From: Buttiauxella izardii
GTDB lineage: Bacteria > Pseudomonadota > Gammaproteobacteria > Enterobacterales > Enterobacteriaceae
Direction of reading: 5' to 3'
Length of the DNA stretch: 64,000 nt
Assembly (NCBI RefSeq): GCF_003601925.1
Contig: NZ_QZWH01000009.1
Location: forward strand, 1 to 64,000
The first letter of the stretch is position 1. Every line of letters begins with the position of its first letter. Made by a program: the position numbers and the translations under genes. Under the pieces are notes generated by a model. The model searched no databases. It was not told the DNA's origin and saw only the letters and a list, made by a program, of their open reading frames with translations. Shown piece by piece: positions 1 to 7,383 of this stretch.

Positions 1-271
1 TTTTTTTCGGCCCCCAGTCGGGGTGCCGTACGCGCATATCGATAAGCTGCTGAACAATCCCGGCGGGCAGGCGTTCATCATGCGTGAGGCGGGCGCGGGG
101 CTGGTCAAAAAGAGAGGCCGGGTCGTCGGGGTTAAAACGCTGCAGCCATTTATACCCGGTTTTGCGGCTGATACCGAAGTGGCGGCACAGTTCGGAAACA
201 GGAGCCGTGCCTGCGTGGCAGGCACGGATGAAATCAAGACGTTGCATGGGTCGGGTCTCAGTCCAGGGCAT
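1..271 (-). CDS. IS481-family transposase, N-terminal part, cut by window edge
   Basis: Reading leftward from an ATG at 271-269, the protein begins MPWTETRPMQRLDFIRAC and runs through a helix-turn-helix (SELCRHFGISRKTGYKWLQRF) typical of the N-terminus of IS481-family transposases. About 90 residues are visible before the window ends; the DDE catalytic core would lie outside. An AGAGGAG ribosome site sits just upstream. There is no stop or frameshift in the visible part, so I cannot say whether the copy is intact. It is transcribed toward the window edge. The family assignment is from recognition of this N-terminal pattern; an IS3-group relative is the alternative. Confidence 0.75.
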   Translation of the reverse strand, partial: MPWTETRPMQRLDFIRACHAGTAPVSELCRHFGISRKTGYKWLQRFNPDDPASLFDQPRARLTHDERLPAGIVQQLIDMRVRHPDWGPKK

Positions 272-303
272 AGTGAGTCTCCTCTGCTATGCCGTTTATA
301 ACT

Positions 304-374
304 GTTACCCATGTGTCCGGTCTAAAGTGTTACCTAGGTGTCCGGTTTGTACCCTGGCGCTTATCCGAGCTACG
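304..374. mobile_element. IS481-type end sequence abutting a REP remnant
   Basis: Two near copies of GTTACC-NN-GTGTCCGGT lie 25 bp apart (304-321 and 329-346) upstream of the transposase start, as expected for the terminal region of an IS481-type element. Directly after comes CTGGCGCTTATCCGAGCTACG (about 354-374), which resembles half of the REP units elsewhere in this window. The element therefore seems to have inserted at or beside a REP sequence. The exact end and target duplication cannot be set without the other end. Confidence 0.5.
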
Positions 375-401
375 AAAAGCTGAGGCCACGTTTAACGGGC
401 A

Positions 402-830
402 TTAGTTAAGTTTGTAGTCGAGGGTAATTTCAGCTTTCATCAGCTGTGAAACCGGGCAACCGGCTTTGGCTTTCTGAATAATTTGATCGAACTTAGTGCT
501 ATCCGCACCTGGCACTTTTACCGTGCTGGTAAGTGCAATTTTGGTAATCGCGAAACCGCCGTCGGTTTTATCCAACGAAACATCAGCGGTGGTGTCGATG
601 CTTTCTGCCGTGTAGCCCTCTTCGCCGAGCATCAGTGAAAGCGCCATCGAGAAACAAGCTGCATGTGCTGCACCGATTAACTCTTCCGGATTGGTTCCGG
701 CTGCGCCTTCAAAACGAGTGTTAAAGCCATACGGTTGCTGTTTTAGCGCCCCACTTTCGGTGGAGACGGTGCCTTTCCCGCGTTTGATGTCGCCTTCCCA
801 GTGTGCTTGCCCTTTCTTATGAATCGTCAT
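402..830 (-). CDS. osmC: Osmotically inducible peroxiredoxin OsmC
   Basis: This is a 142-residue OsmC/Ohr-family thiol peroxidase that reduces organic hydroperoxides in the cytoplasm. The start MTIHKKGQAHWEGDIKRGKG is the classic OsmC N-terminus. The two redox cysteines are present: Cys59 in GAAHAACFSMAL and Cys125 in KAGCPVSQ. Length and sequence match the E. coli protein almost throughout. It is transcribed away from the TPR protein gene, with 158 bp between the two starts that must hold its promoter; I did not identify specific RcsB or sigma-S sites. Confidence 0.97.
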   Translation of the reverse strand: MTIHKKGQAHWEGDIKRGKGTVSTESGALKQQPYGFNTRFEGAAGTNPEELIGAAHAACFSMALSLMLGEEGYTAESIDTTADVSLDKTDGGFAITKIALTSTVKVPGADSTKFDQIIQKAKAGCPVSQLMKAEITLDYKLN

Positions 831-988
831 ATCTGCGCTCCTGTTTTATTGACACAAACAGAAAGTATAGGAGGTGGATGCCGCTCTGCCTGGCAACTCA
901 GAGCATTCCCTATACCAGCTAAAAATAAATCGAATAAATCCCGGTGCTCAACTGTTCACTGCATACCGAACACGATGAGGGTTTTGCC

Positions 989-1522
989 ATGAACCGTTTT
1001 TCTAAATTTGTGTTACCCGCAGTGGTGAGCAGCGTATTTTTGCTTTCAGGCTATGCTCAGGCGATGGGTGGCAGCAGCGATGAACCCACTCCGCCGACCT
1101 GCCCGAAAGGGCAAGTTTATGACCAAAAAACCAAAACTTGCATGGTGGATAAGGGCGCGATGATTGGCGATGAATCCCGTACTGATTACGCTTACGCCCT
1201 GGCAAAAGCGGGCCGTTATCAGGAAGCGTTGGATATGCTCAATACCCTGCAACAGCCCAATACCGCCGAAGCGCTCAATTACCGGGGATACGCCACCCGC
1301 AAGCTGGGCCGCACCGATGAAGGCATCAGCTATTATTTAAAATCTGTGGCGCTCGATCCTAAGTATCCAAAAGTCCGCGAGTATCTGGGTGAAGCGTACA
1401 TGATCAAAAATCGCCCTGATTTAGCGCGCGAACAACTGGCGACAATCAAAACCCTGTGCGGTACAGGTTGTGAGGAATACCGCGACCTGGCAGCCGCTAT
1501 CGACGGCCATCCGGAATCCTGA
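989..1522 (+). CDS. Exported tetratricopeptide-repeat protein in a sigma-factor operon
   Basis: This 177-residue protein has a Sec signal peptide (MNRFSKFVLPAVVSSVFLLSGYAQA, cleavage after about residue 25) and then a short Cys-containing stretch (PPTCPKGQVYDQKTKTC). TPR helices follow from about residue 58 to 150 (YALAKAGRYQEALDML, NYRGYATRKLGRTDEGISYYLKSVALDPKYPK). A further Cys pair (LCGTGC) lies near the C-terminus. The ATG at 989 is preferred over in-frame starts further up because GATGAGG lies at the right distance and the signal peptide follows. There is no lipobox, so a soluble periplasmic protein is expected. The sigma factor gene begins 11 bp later, so co-transcription is likely. 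Function is unknown; it may feed an envelope signal to the sigma/anti-sigma pair. Confidence 0.85.
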   Translation: MNRFSKFVLPAVVSSVFLLSGYAQAMGGSSDEPTPPTCPKGQVYDQKTKTCMVDKGAMIGDESRTDYAYALAKAGRYQEALDMLNTLQQPNTAEALNYRGYATRKLGRTDEGISYYLKSVALDPKYPKVREYLGEAYMIKNRPDLAREQLATIKTLCGTGCEEYRDLAAAIDGHPES

Positions 1523-1533
1523 TCTTCCCGTTT

Positions 1534-2061
1534 GTGGAGGCTAAAATCAGCAACGAAGCGATACGCCATCAAATCGCGCAATATCTTCCCCGCCTGTGGC
1601 GCTACGGCCTGGTGCTGAGCCATCGGCGGGATGTTGCGGATGATTTGGTGCAGGCCACTTGCGTGCGGGCGCTGGAACGCGCCTCGCAATTTATCACTGG
1701 CAGTCGCCTTGACCGCTGGCTGTTTTCTATTTTGCATTCGATCTGGATTAACGAAGTGCGGGCTCAGTTGATCCGGCGTGGGCAAGGCTTTGTTGATGTT
1801 GATGAACTCACGGGGACGGGAAATAGCGAAGAGGCACTCTGGTCAAACGATGTAATGAAGCGCGTGAGCCGTTTACCCGAAGCGCAGCGCGACACAGTGT
1901 TTTTAGTTTATGTCGAAGAATTATCTTATCGCGAGGCTTCCGAGGTACTGAATGTTCCGATTGGCACGGTGATGAGCCGCCTGGCCACAGCGCGCCTCAC
2001 GCTGGCGCAAGACCCGGCAATTCAGCCTGACATGCCACAAAGGAAAGGAGATAAATCATGA
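1534..2061 (+). CDS. ECF-type RNA polymerase sigma factor
   Basis: This 175-residue protein shows sigma-70 region 2 (about residues 12-75, with DVADDLVQATCVRALERASQF and the WLFSILHSIWINEVR helix). Region 4 is at about 108-162 (RLPEAQRDTVFLVYVEELSYREASEVL, then IPIGTV-like VPIGTVMSRLATARLTL). It should direct RNA polymerase to a small regulon under control of the anti-sigma factor encoded just downstream. The assumed start is GTG at 1534. That GTGGAGG itself looks like a ribosome site, with no clear one upstream, so the true start is uncertain. The stop overlaps the next start by 4 bp. It is not RpoE, FecI or another named E. coli sigma factor that I recognise. Confidence 0.9.
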   Translation: MEAKISNEAIRHQIAQYLPRLWRYGLVLSHRRDVADDLVQATCVRALERASQFITGSRLDRWLFSILHSIWINEVRAQLIRRGQGFVDVDELTGTGNSEEALWSNDVMKRVSRLPEAQRDTVFLVYVEELSYREASEVLNVPIGTVMSRLATARLTLAQDPAIQPDMPQRKGDKS

Positions 2062-2807
2062 GATTTTCAGGAAACACGGACGAACTGCTGGTGGCGTATC
2101 TTGATAACCAATTAAGCGAAAATGAACGCGCGACACTGGAAGAACGGCTCGTTCAGGATGATTACCTGGCTAAGCGCCTGGCCTTTTTCGAGCGCACCAG
2201 TTTGCCATTTAAAACGTCATTTGAACCATTACTGGAAGAGGCTCCGCTGGAGCATTTGCAAACCTACCTTCGCCCTTCCCCGTCGCCTGCTTTATCACGG
2301 CGTAACCTGATTGCCGCCGCCGTCAGCTTCCTGGCGTTGGGCATCATTGGCGATCGTGCTTTCCTGCATTTTTCTCAACCCGAGGAAAACTGGCGCGAAT
2401 TGGTGGCACAATATATGGCGCTTTACACCCCCGAAACACTGGCGGAAACACCCACCAGCCAGGCGCTGGAGTCTCAGTTGCAGGCCACTGGAAAGCAACT
2501 CGGCGTCCCACTTTCCGTAGCGAATCTGACTTTACCCAATATCACGTTGAAAAACGCCCGGGTGCTGGCGTATGACGAACAACGCATTGCCCAAATTACC
2601 TGGCTTGATACCGCTAGCGGCCCGCTGGCGCTGTGTATTACTCGCAACACCGGAAAAGCAATGGCAGCGCAAAGCGAACAGCGCCTGGGCATGAACATTG
2701 TTTATTGGGCCAGCCAGTCACATAAATTTATGGTGATAGGCCATGGCACAGCGATGCAACTCAGCGACATTGCTACGCAGTTACAGCGCGACATCAGCGT
2801 AAGTTAA
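2058..2807 (+). CDS. Membrane anti-sigma factor, partner of the upstream ECF sigma
   Basis: This 249-residue protein has the usual anti-sigma N-terminus (LLVAYLDNQLSENERATLEERLVQDDYLAKRL). A single membrane segment (about residues 84-105, NLIAAAVSFLALGIIGDRAF) follows, then a periplasmic domain of about 145 residues. The ATG overlaps the sigma stop (ATGA), the usual sign of translational coupling. The HxxxCxxC zinc motif of ZAS anti-sigma factors is absent; the only cysteine noticed is in the periplasmic part (LALCITRN). Binding and holding the sigma factor is inferred from order and architecture. Confidence 0.85.
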   Translation: MRFSGNTDELLVAYLDNQLSENERATLEERLVQDDYLAKRLAFFERTSLPFKTSFEPLLEEAPLEHLQTYLRPSPSPALSRRNLIAAAVSFLALGIIGDRAFLHFSQPEENWRELVAQYMALYTPETLAETPTSQALESQLQATGKQLGVPLSVANLTLPNITLKNARVLAYDEQRIAQITWLDTASGPLALCITRNTGKAMAAQSEQRLGMNIVYWASQSHKFMVIGHGTAMQLSDIATQLQRDISVS

Positions 2808-3196
2808 ACCGTCCAGTCTTCAGCGCGTAACCCAACAATATTGTGAAATGCGCGGTCGCTGGTGACGATGGTCGTTTTTTCGCTTAACGCATGAGCCGCA
2901 ATCAACATGTCTAGCGCGCCCATCACCTGGCCTTTTTTCTCCATGCTAGCCCTGAGTTTGCCGTAAGCCTCCGCCGCAACACTGTCCCAGTGATACACCG
3001 AGACAGCATCCAGAAACCCCATCACCGCCATTTTCAGCGCTTTGTTTTGCCGTTTCGCCACCCCAAAAAGCAGCTCCGCTTCCGTAATGCTTGAGATCAC
3101 AATATCGGAAGGTGGCACTTTGGACATTCTGGCAAGCACTTGCGGGTTTTGGCGCAAAAAGTAACTGACCGTATTGGTATCCAGCATCCAGACCAT
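2804..3196 (-). CDS. vapC: VapC-type PIN-domain toxin ribonuclease
   Basis: This 130-residue PIN-domain protein has the four expected acidic residues: Asp6 in MLDTNTVSYFLR, Glu41 in ITEAELLFG, Asp96 in ALDMLIAAHA and Asp114 in VTSDRAF. It resembles the MvpA/VapC toxins of Shigella and Salmonella, which cleave initiator tRNA; that substrate is inferred from the family. Its ATG overlaps the antitoxin stop by one base (TAATG). The 3' end overlaps the anti-sigma gene on the other strand by 4 bp. Confidence 0.93.
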   Translation of the reverse strand: MVWMLDTNTVSYFLRQNPQVLARMSKVPPSDIVISSITEAELLFGVAKRQNKALKMAVMGFLDAVSVYHWDSVAAEAYGKLRASMEKKGQVMGALDMLIAAHALSEKTTIVTSDRAFHNIVGLRAEDWTV

Positions 3197-3459
3197 TACT
3201 TAATTCCCGCAAAAGGATCCCGGTCAGCGAAAGGCTGATTACGCTCTTCAGCGTCCAGGAAATTATCCGGCACACGCGCTTTTTTAATCAGAGACATTAC
3301 GTTATCCCAGTTATCTGGTTTTAAAGGCCTTTTTGAAAGAATCACATTGCCTTCCTTGTCTTGTCGGATATAAACCCTGTCAGTATCAAACTCGAATTCC
3401 ACCGGTAACCTCACCGCCTGGTTTCTGCCATTTTTGAAAATCTTCGCAATACGTTCCAT
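3196..3459 (-). CDS. vapB: VapB-type antitoxin with AbrB/SpoVT domain
   Basis: This 87-residue antitoxin starts MERIAKIFKNGRNQAVRLPVE, the swapped-hairpin AbrB DNA-binding fold. Its C-terminal tail (NFLDAEERNQPFADRDPFAG) should wrap the toxin. I chose ATG 3459 rather than the GTG four codons earlier because GGGGGAG is well placed upstream of it. It comes first in the operon and overlaps vapC, so toxin is made only with antitoxin. The palindrome just upstream is a likely binding site for autorepression. Confidence 0.93.
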   Translation of the reverse strand: MERIAKIFKNGRNQAVRLPVEFEFDTDRVYIRQDKEGNVILSKRPLKPDNWDNVMSLIKKARVPDNFLDAEERNQPFADRDPFAGIK

Positions 3460-3478
3460 ATGCTCCCCCACAAATTTC

Positions 3479-3502
3479 AGGCCTATGCCAAAGCATATGC
3501 CT
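3479..3502. promoter_or_regulatory. Palindromic operator candidate of vapBC
   Basis: A 24-bp interrupted palindrome has arms AGGCCTATGC and GCATATGCCT (9 of 10 positions pair) around the spacer CAAA. It lies 20 bp upstream of the vapB start. VapBC complexes usually bind such palindromes to repress their own promoter. The rest of 3503-3695 holds no gene that I can support. Confidence 0.5.
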
Positions 3503-3695
3503 TTTGCTGGTATTAGCCAACAGCGATCCGTGGGTCATGAGCATAAAAACGACCGCCAATAAATATCGCGTTTCAACGACATTTGCCTGACTTTTCTTTT
3601 AGAGGATTTTGATTGTGGGAAGAGCTTTCCGGGGAAAATGAAACGTGGGGATTTCAGCAAAAATAAATGGAACCAGCCTCGCAATTCAAACCATT

Positions 3696-3723
3696 GGCGG
3701 AGGGGTAATCCAACCCCTCCGCC
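3696..3723 (-). terminator. Terminator hairpin after ilvN
   Basis: There is a perfect 11-bp stem (GGCGGAGGGGT / ACCCCTCCGCC) with a 6-base loop, starting 8 bp after the ilvN stop. The following T stretch on the minus strand is weak. Confidence 0.7.
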
Positions 3724-3731
3724 ATCTAAAT

Positions 3732-4013
3732 CTACTGCACCAGTGCCGTCAGCTTGCCAAACACTTCTGCGCCGTCGGCATCACGGCGTATTTGCACCAC
3801 GTCTTCAAGTTTGTCGATTTGGCTGATCATCTGCTCAAGGCGCTGATCGTCTGCCACTTGTAGCCAGATGCGGCTTTGATCGCCCTGCGGTAACGGAAGG
3901 CAGAGAATGCCTTCAACGTTGAAAGCGCGGCGGGCAAACAGGCCACAAATATGAGACATCACACCCGGATGGTTGCGCACAGTAAGTTCAAGAATAACAG
4001 TTAGTTGTTGCAT
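3732..4013 (-). CDS. ilvN: Acetolactate synthase I, regulatory small subunit
   Basis: This 93-residue protein is a single ACT domain ([33 protein letters not shown]). It is the small subunit that raises activity of the IlvB catalytic chain and gives valine feedback. Length matches E. coli IlvN (about 96). It starts 3 bp after the ilvB stop, so the two are translated together. The short, ACT-only form sets it apart from the longer IlvH type. Confidence 0.96.
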   Translation of the reverse strand: MQQLTVILELTVRNHPGVMSHICGLFARRAFNVEGILCLPLPQGDQSRIWLQVADDQRLEQMISQIDKLEDVVQIRRDADGAEVFGKLTALVQ

Positions 4014-4016
4014 GGC

Positions 4017-5705
4017 TTACTCTCCAATCATCTCAATATTGGCAGCACCTGGCGGCACCATCGGGAATACTTTTTCGCTGGCATCAATGCGCACGTGAAT
4101 CAGGCACGGGCCAGGGCGTGAAATCGCTTCTTGCAGCGCGGCCTGCGGGTCTTCCGCGCCGTTCAAATCACAAGTCGCCAGGCCAAAACCTTCGGCAATT
4201 TTCAGGAAGTTAGTTTGCCCGGAGTAAGTCGCCGCAAAGACATTTTGTTGGTAGAACAGCGTTTGTTGTTGATGCACCAGACCCAGCGCCTGGTTGTTCA
4301 GCAGGATAATTTTCACATCCAGATTATGTTCGGCAGCGGTCGCCATTTCCTGAATATTCATCATGATGCTGCCGTCGCCGGTAAAGCACAGTACCTTGCG
4401 GTTTGGCTCCGCCAGAGCCGCACCCACCGCCGCAGGCAGGCCAAAGCCCATCGTCCCCAAACCACCGGATGTCAGCCACTGGCGCGGGCGGTTCAGCGGA
4501 TACGCCTGCGCCACCCACATTTGGTGCTGACCCACGTCGGTGGTGATAATCGCGTTGTCATCAACACAAGACGCAGCGGCGTTAATCAGGCCGTATGGCG
4601 TCAGCGGGTTGTCTGCACCCGGCATGTTGAACGGGAATTCCTGCTGCAAACCTGCGACTTGTTGCAGCCATTGCTGGCGCGGTTGGGCGGTGATTTTTGG
4701 CAGCAGTTGTGCCAGCACTTCGCCAACATCGCCGCGAATCGCCACATGCGCCTGTTTGATTTTACCCAGCTCGGCACGGTCGATATCAACGTGAATGATT
4801 TTCGCATTCGGGCAGAATTCTTCAGTTTTACCAATTGCCCGGTCGTCAAAACGCGCGCCCAGCACAATCAGCAAGTCCGCTTCCTGCAAAATGTAGTTGG
4901 TGCTGCGCGCACCATGCATCCCCAACATGCCCAGCGATAACGAGTGTTTGGCGGGAATGGTGCCGAGCGCCATTAACGTCATGGTGGTTGGCAGATTAGC
5001 TTTTTCAGCCAACGCCCGCGCATCGGCGTGAGCATTAATCACGCCGCCGCCGAGATACAGTACCGGGCGCTGCGCCTGGTTAATCATCGTGGCGGCATCG
5101 GCGATTTGTTGGGCTTCAAATTTTGGCGCGGCGGTATGTTCAGAAACGGGAGGCAGTTCGCTGATGTCGATTTCAGCCGTTTGTACGTCTTTCGGAATAT
5201 CAATCCACACCGGGCCTGGGCGGCCAGATTCCGCAATGCGGAACGCGTCGCAAATCACCTGCGGCAGTTCGGCGATATCGCGCACTAAATAGTTGTGTTT
5301 GGTAATGGGAATCGAGATGCCGTAGGTGTCGACTTCCTGGAAGGCGTCGGTGCCAATCATCGATTTCGGCACCTGCCCGGTGATGCACACCAGCGGGATG
5401 GAATCGAGGCGCGCATCGGCGATGGCGGTGACCAGGTTCGTAGCCCCCGGCCCGCTACAAGCGATGCATACCGCGGCTTTGCCCTGGGTTCGTGCCATGC
5501 CCTGCGCCATAAAGCCTGCGCCTTGTTCGTGGCGAGCCAGAATGTGGCGGATTTTTTCGCTTTTGCTTAGTGCGTTATAGAGCGGCAGAACGGTGCCACC
5601 GGGAATACCGCTGATGGTAGTAATGCCATGATGTTCAAGCAGTTGCACAATTAATTTTGCGCCCGTAATACGGTTTGCTTGCGGTGGGTTTTCCGATATT
5701 GCCAT
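4017..5705 (-). CDS. ilvB: Acetolactate synthase I, catalytic large subunit
   Basis: This 562-residue ThDP- and FAD-dependent enzyme condenses two pyruvates to acetolactate, or pyruvate with 2-oxobutyrate, in branched-chain amino acid synthesis. The N-terminal ThDP domain carries the catalytic Glu60 (ARHEQGAGFMAQGMAR). A central FAD-binding domain follows, and the C-terminal domain has the GDGS...NN cofactor motif (GDGSIMMNIQEMATAAEH). Length equals E. coli IlvB. It sits behind the ivbL leader and attenuator. In E. coli ilvBN lies far from cstA; here they are neighbours. Confidence 0.97.
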   Translation of the reverse strand: MAISENPPQANRITGAKLIVQLLEHHGITTISGIPGGTVLPLYNALSKSEKIRHILARHEQGAGFMAQGMARTQGKAAVCIACSGPGATNLVTAIADARLDSIPLVCITGQVPKSMIGTDAFQEVDTYGISIPITKHNYLVRDIAELPQVICDAFRIAESGRPGPVWIDIPKDVQTAEIDISELPPVSEHTAAPKFEAQQIADAATMINQAQRPVLYLGGGVINAHADARALAEKANLPTTMTLMALGTIPAKHSLSLGMLGMHGARSTNYILQEADLLIVLGARFDDRAIGKTEEFCPNAKIIHVDIDRAELGKIKQAHVAIRGDVGEVLAQLLPKITAQPRQQWLQQVAGLQQEFPFNMPGADNPLTPYGLINAAASCVDDNAIITTDVGQHQMWVAQAYPLNRPRQWLTSGGLGTMGFGLPAAVGAALAEPNRKVLCFTGDGSIMMNIQEMATAAEHNLDVKIILLNNQALGLVHQQQTLFYQQNVFAATYSGQTNFLKIAEGFGLATCDLNGAEDPQAALQEAISRPGPCLIHVRIDASEKVFPMVPPGAANIEMIGE

Positions 5706-5750
5706 TGCTCCAGTCCTTCTTCTTATGCCGTTTCGCTTTTGGCCGGGGGA

Positions 5751-5791
5751 CTAAAACAAGAAACCCCGCCCGGTTTGCGCCGGCGGGGTTT
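5751..5791 (-). terminator. Attenuator terminator between ivbL and ilvB
   Basis: On the minus strand a GC-rich stem (AAACCCCGCC / GGCGGGGTTT) is followed by CTTGTTTT, between the leader peptide stop and ilvB. Together with the Val/Leu-rich leader this is the classical attenuation arrangement of ilvBN: stalling at valine or leucine codons when charged tRNA is scarce prevents this hairpin forming. Confidence 0.9.
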
Positions 5792-5815
5792 GGAATCGAT
5801 GCGTTGATTCAGACC

Positions 5816-5914
5816 CTACGGCGCATTGCCGACGACCACCACCACACGCACGACGACCACCGCGGCTGGTAGCGCGGTTAGTAGTAGGCCAGTGTTGCGG
5901 GTGAATGTAGTCAT
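5816..5914 (-). CDS. ivbL: ilvBN operon leader peptide
   Basis: This is a 32-residue leader beginning MTTFTRNTGLLLTALP and continuing with the valine run AAVVVVRVVVVVGNAP. The C-terminal half is the same as in E. coli IvbL. The start at 5914 is chosen by homology; the frame stays open for another 53 codons upstream, but that part is not conserved in type and lies over the promoter. The peptide itself has no known role beyond sensing valine and leucine supply through ribosome stalling. Confidence 0.95.
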   Translation of the reverse strand: MTTFTRNTGLLLTALPAAVVVVRVVVVVGNAP

Positions 5915-5953
5915 TAGGGTCCTGAATAAGTGTTGTGCGTTTTTAACGTCGAA

Positions 5954-6028
5954 ATTTATACAAACACACTGCTTCGTTTCGCACAACAGCTTTATTTTCA
6001 TCTGCAAAAAAATGTGCGCCCGATCACA
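5954..6028 (-). promoter_or_regulatory. ilvBN promoter with CRP site
   Basis: On the minus strand TGTGA-TCGGGC-GCACA (6028-6013) matches the CRP consensus in all but one position. A TATAAAT -10 candidate is at 5960-5954, with only a weak -35. The CRP site centre would be about 73 bp before the inferred start. CRP activation of ilvB is known in E. coli; the -10 choice is my inference. Confidence 0.65.
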
Positions 6029-6032
6029 GCAA

Positions 6033-7055
6033 TTAAATCGTAGTTGCAGCGAATTCTCTGCGTAGCTCGTCAATCGGCAGATAACGCCCGATGATCACCA
6101 GCCGTGAAACACGCTGTTCAGTGGGATGCCACTCCGAACCATAATCAAAGCCCACCACTTTATGCACGCCTTGCACAATCAGCCGTTGCGGGTTGCCGTC
6201 AATCGCCAGCACGCCTTTGTAGCGCAGCATGTCGTTGCCAAAACGCGCAATGCAGCTTTCCATAAATGCGCCGATTTTCTTCACGTCCAGTAACCCAGCG
6301 TCGAAAACATGCGCCTGAATGGCATCGTCCCAGGAGCGTTTTGCCGATGCTTTGCGGAACGGCTGGAAGCTCACTGGACTCTCAGCATCAGCGCGAATCA
6401 CACGGAATCCAGCGGTGGTTTCGATATTATCGGTCAGCTCAAAAGCGTTAAGATCTAGCCACAGATCCGCCGGGCATTCGCCGTTTACGATCTCAAAAAG
6501 ATCGGCTTTGCTATTGATCTGATGAATCCTTTCCAGCGCCTGGAGTTGGGTTTCTTCGTCAACGCGATCGGCTTTGGTCAGTAAAATTCGATCGGCAAAA
6601 CCGAGCTGCGAGGCCGCCACCGCATGTTCATCTAACTGGCGAGAAATATGTTCCGCATCGGCCAGCGCGATAACCGCATCAAGGCGTAGCGCTTCACGCA
6701 GATATTCATCCACAAAGAAGGTCTGGACGATGGGTGCCGGGTCGGCAAGGCCGGTAGTTTCTACGATCAGGCGTTCAAAATTCAGTTCTCCCGCCGCGCG
6801 TTTGGCCAGTAATTCTCTTAATGCGGCGGTGAATTCCCCGCGCACGCTGCAACACACGCAGCCGTTGCTGAGTTCCACCACATTGACGTTATCACCGCCT
6901 TTAAGCAGCGCGCCGTCGATGTTTACCGCACCAAATTCGTTTTCCAGAATCGCGACCGGTTGGTTGTCGTTATGGGCGAGGAAATAGTTAAGAAGTGTGG
7001 TTTTCCCTGAGCCAAGAAAGCCCGTTAAGAGCGTGACAGATACCGCTTCATTCAT
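6033..7055 (-). CDS. CobW/YjiA-family metal-binding GTPase in the cstA operon
   Basis: This 340-residue G3E GTPase has a P-loop (TGFLGSGKTT, residues 11-20), the family metal-binding CxCC (NGCVCCSVRGE, Cys66, Cys68, Cys69), the guanine-specificity motif TKAD (160-163) and a C-terminal CobW domain from about 240 onward. It is 15 bp downstream of ybdD with an AAGGA ribosome site, so it belongs to the cstA-ybdD transcript. E. coli has yjiA after btsT-yjiX but no GTPase after cstA-ybdD. It is a YjiA homologue rather than clear yjiA, so no symbol is given. A role in metal supply to, or maturation of, the transporter system is inference. Confidence 0.9.
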   Translation of the reverse strand: MNEAVSVTLLTGFLGSGKTTLLNYFLAHNDNQPVAILENEFGAVNIDGALLKGGDNVNVVELSNGCVCCSVRGEFTAALRELLAKRAAGELNFERLIVETTGLADPAPIVQTFFVDEYLREALRLDAVIALADAEHISRQLDEHAVAASQLGFADRILLTKADRVDEETQLQALERIHQINSKADLFEIVNGECPADLWLDLNAFELTDNIETTAGFRVIRADAESPVSFQPFRKASAKRSWDDAIQAHVFDAGLLDVKKIGAFMESCIARFGNDMLRYKGVLAIDGNPQRLIVQGVHKVVGFDYGSEWHPTEQRVSRLVIIGRYLPIDELRREFAATTI

Positions 7056-7070
7056 GTCATATTCCTTAAA

Positions 7071-7268
7071 TTAACAGCAGCGAGCGCCGCCTTTGCCGCC
7101 GTAGCGCGCATCCTGACGCTCGCGGAAAAACTCTTCGTAAGTCATCGGCGTATGTTCCGGATGGGTCAGGCGCACATGTTGTACGTAGTTGTCGTAATCA
7201 GGGACGCCAACCATCAGTTTCGCGGCCTGGCCGAGATATTTCCCTGCTTTGGCGAGTGTGTCGAACAT
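7071..7268 (-). CDS. ybdD: YbdD/YjiX-family small protein
   Basis: This 65-residue protein begins [19 protein letters not shown] and ends with the conserved [21 protein letters not shown], including the terminal Cys pair. It nearly matches E. coli YbdD, which is encoded after cstA and is needed together with CstA for pyruvate uptake (YjiX plays this part for BtsT). It is cytoplasmic and has no membrane segment. It is separated from cstA by a palindromic repeat, but likely shares its transcript. Confidence 0.95.
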   Translation of the reverse strand: MFDTLAKAGKYLGQAAKLMVGVPDYDNYVQHVRLTHPEHTPMTYEEFFRERQDARYGGKGGARCC

Positions 7269-7292
7269 GTTTGGCTCCAGTGTTGTTGGGTG

Positions 7293-7374
7293 CCCTCACC
7301 CTAACCCTCTCCCACAGGGAGAGGGGACTGTCCGGTTTTCTCCCTCTCCTTTGGGAGAGGGCCGGGGTGAGGGG
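7293..7374. repeat. CCCTCACCC-type intergenic palindromic repeat
   Basis: This 82-bp block starts CCCTCACCCTAACCCTCTCCC and ends with its rough inverse, GGGAGAGGGCCGGGGTGAGGGG, with an inner GGGAGAGGGG / CCCTCTCC pair. This kind of dispersed palindrome is common between enterobacterial genes. It fills the cstA-ybdD gap, so it would fold in the operon mRNA. Confidence 0.8.
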
Positions 7375-7383
7375 AATGCTGAC

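Noticed and set aside
4131-4940. A 269-codon open frame opposite ilvB
   Set aside because: Arg/His/Gln-rich antisense shadow of a clearly recognised gene.
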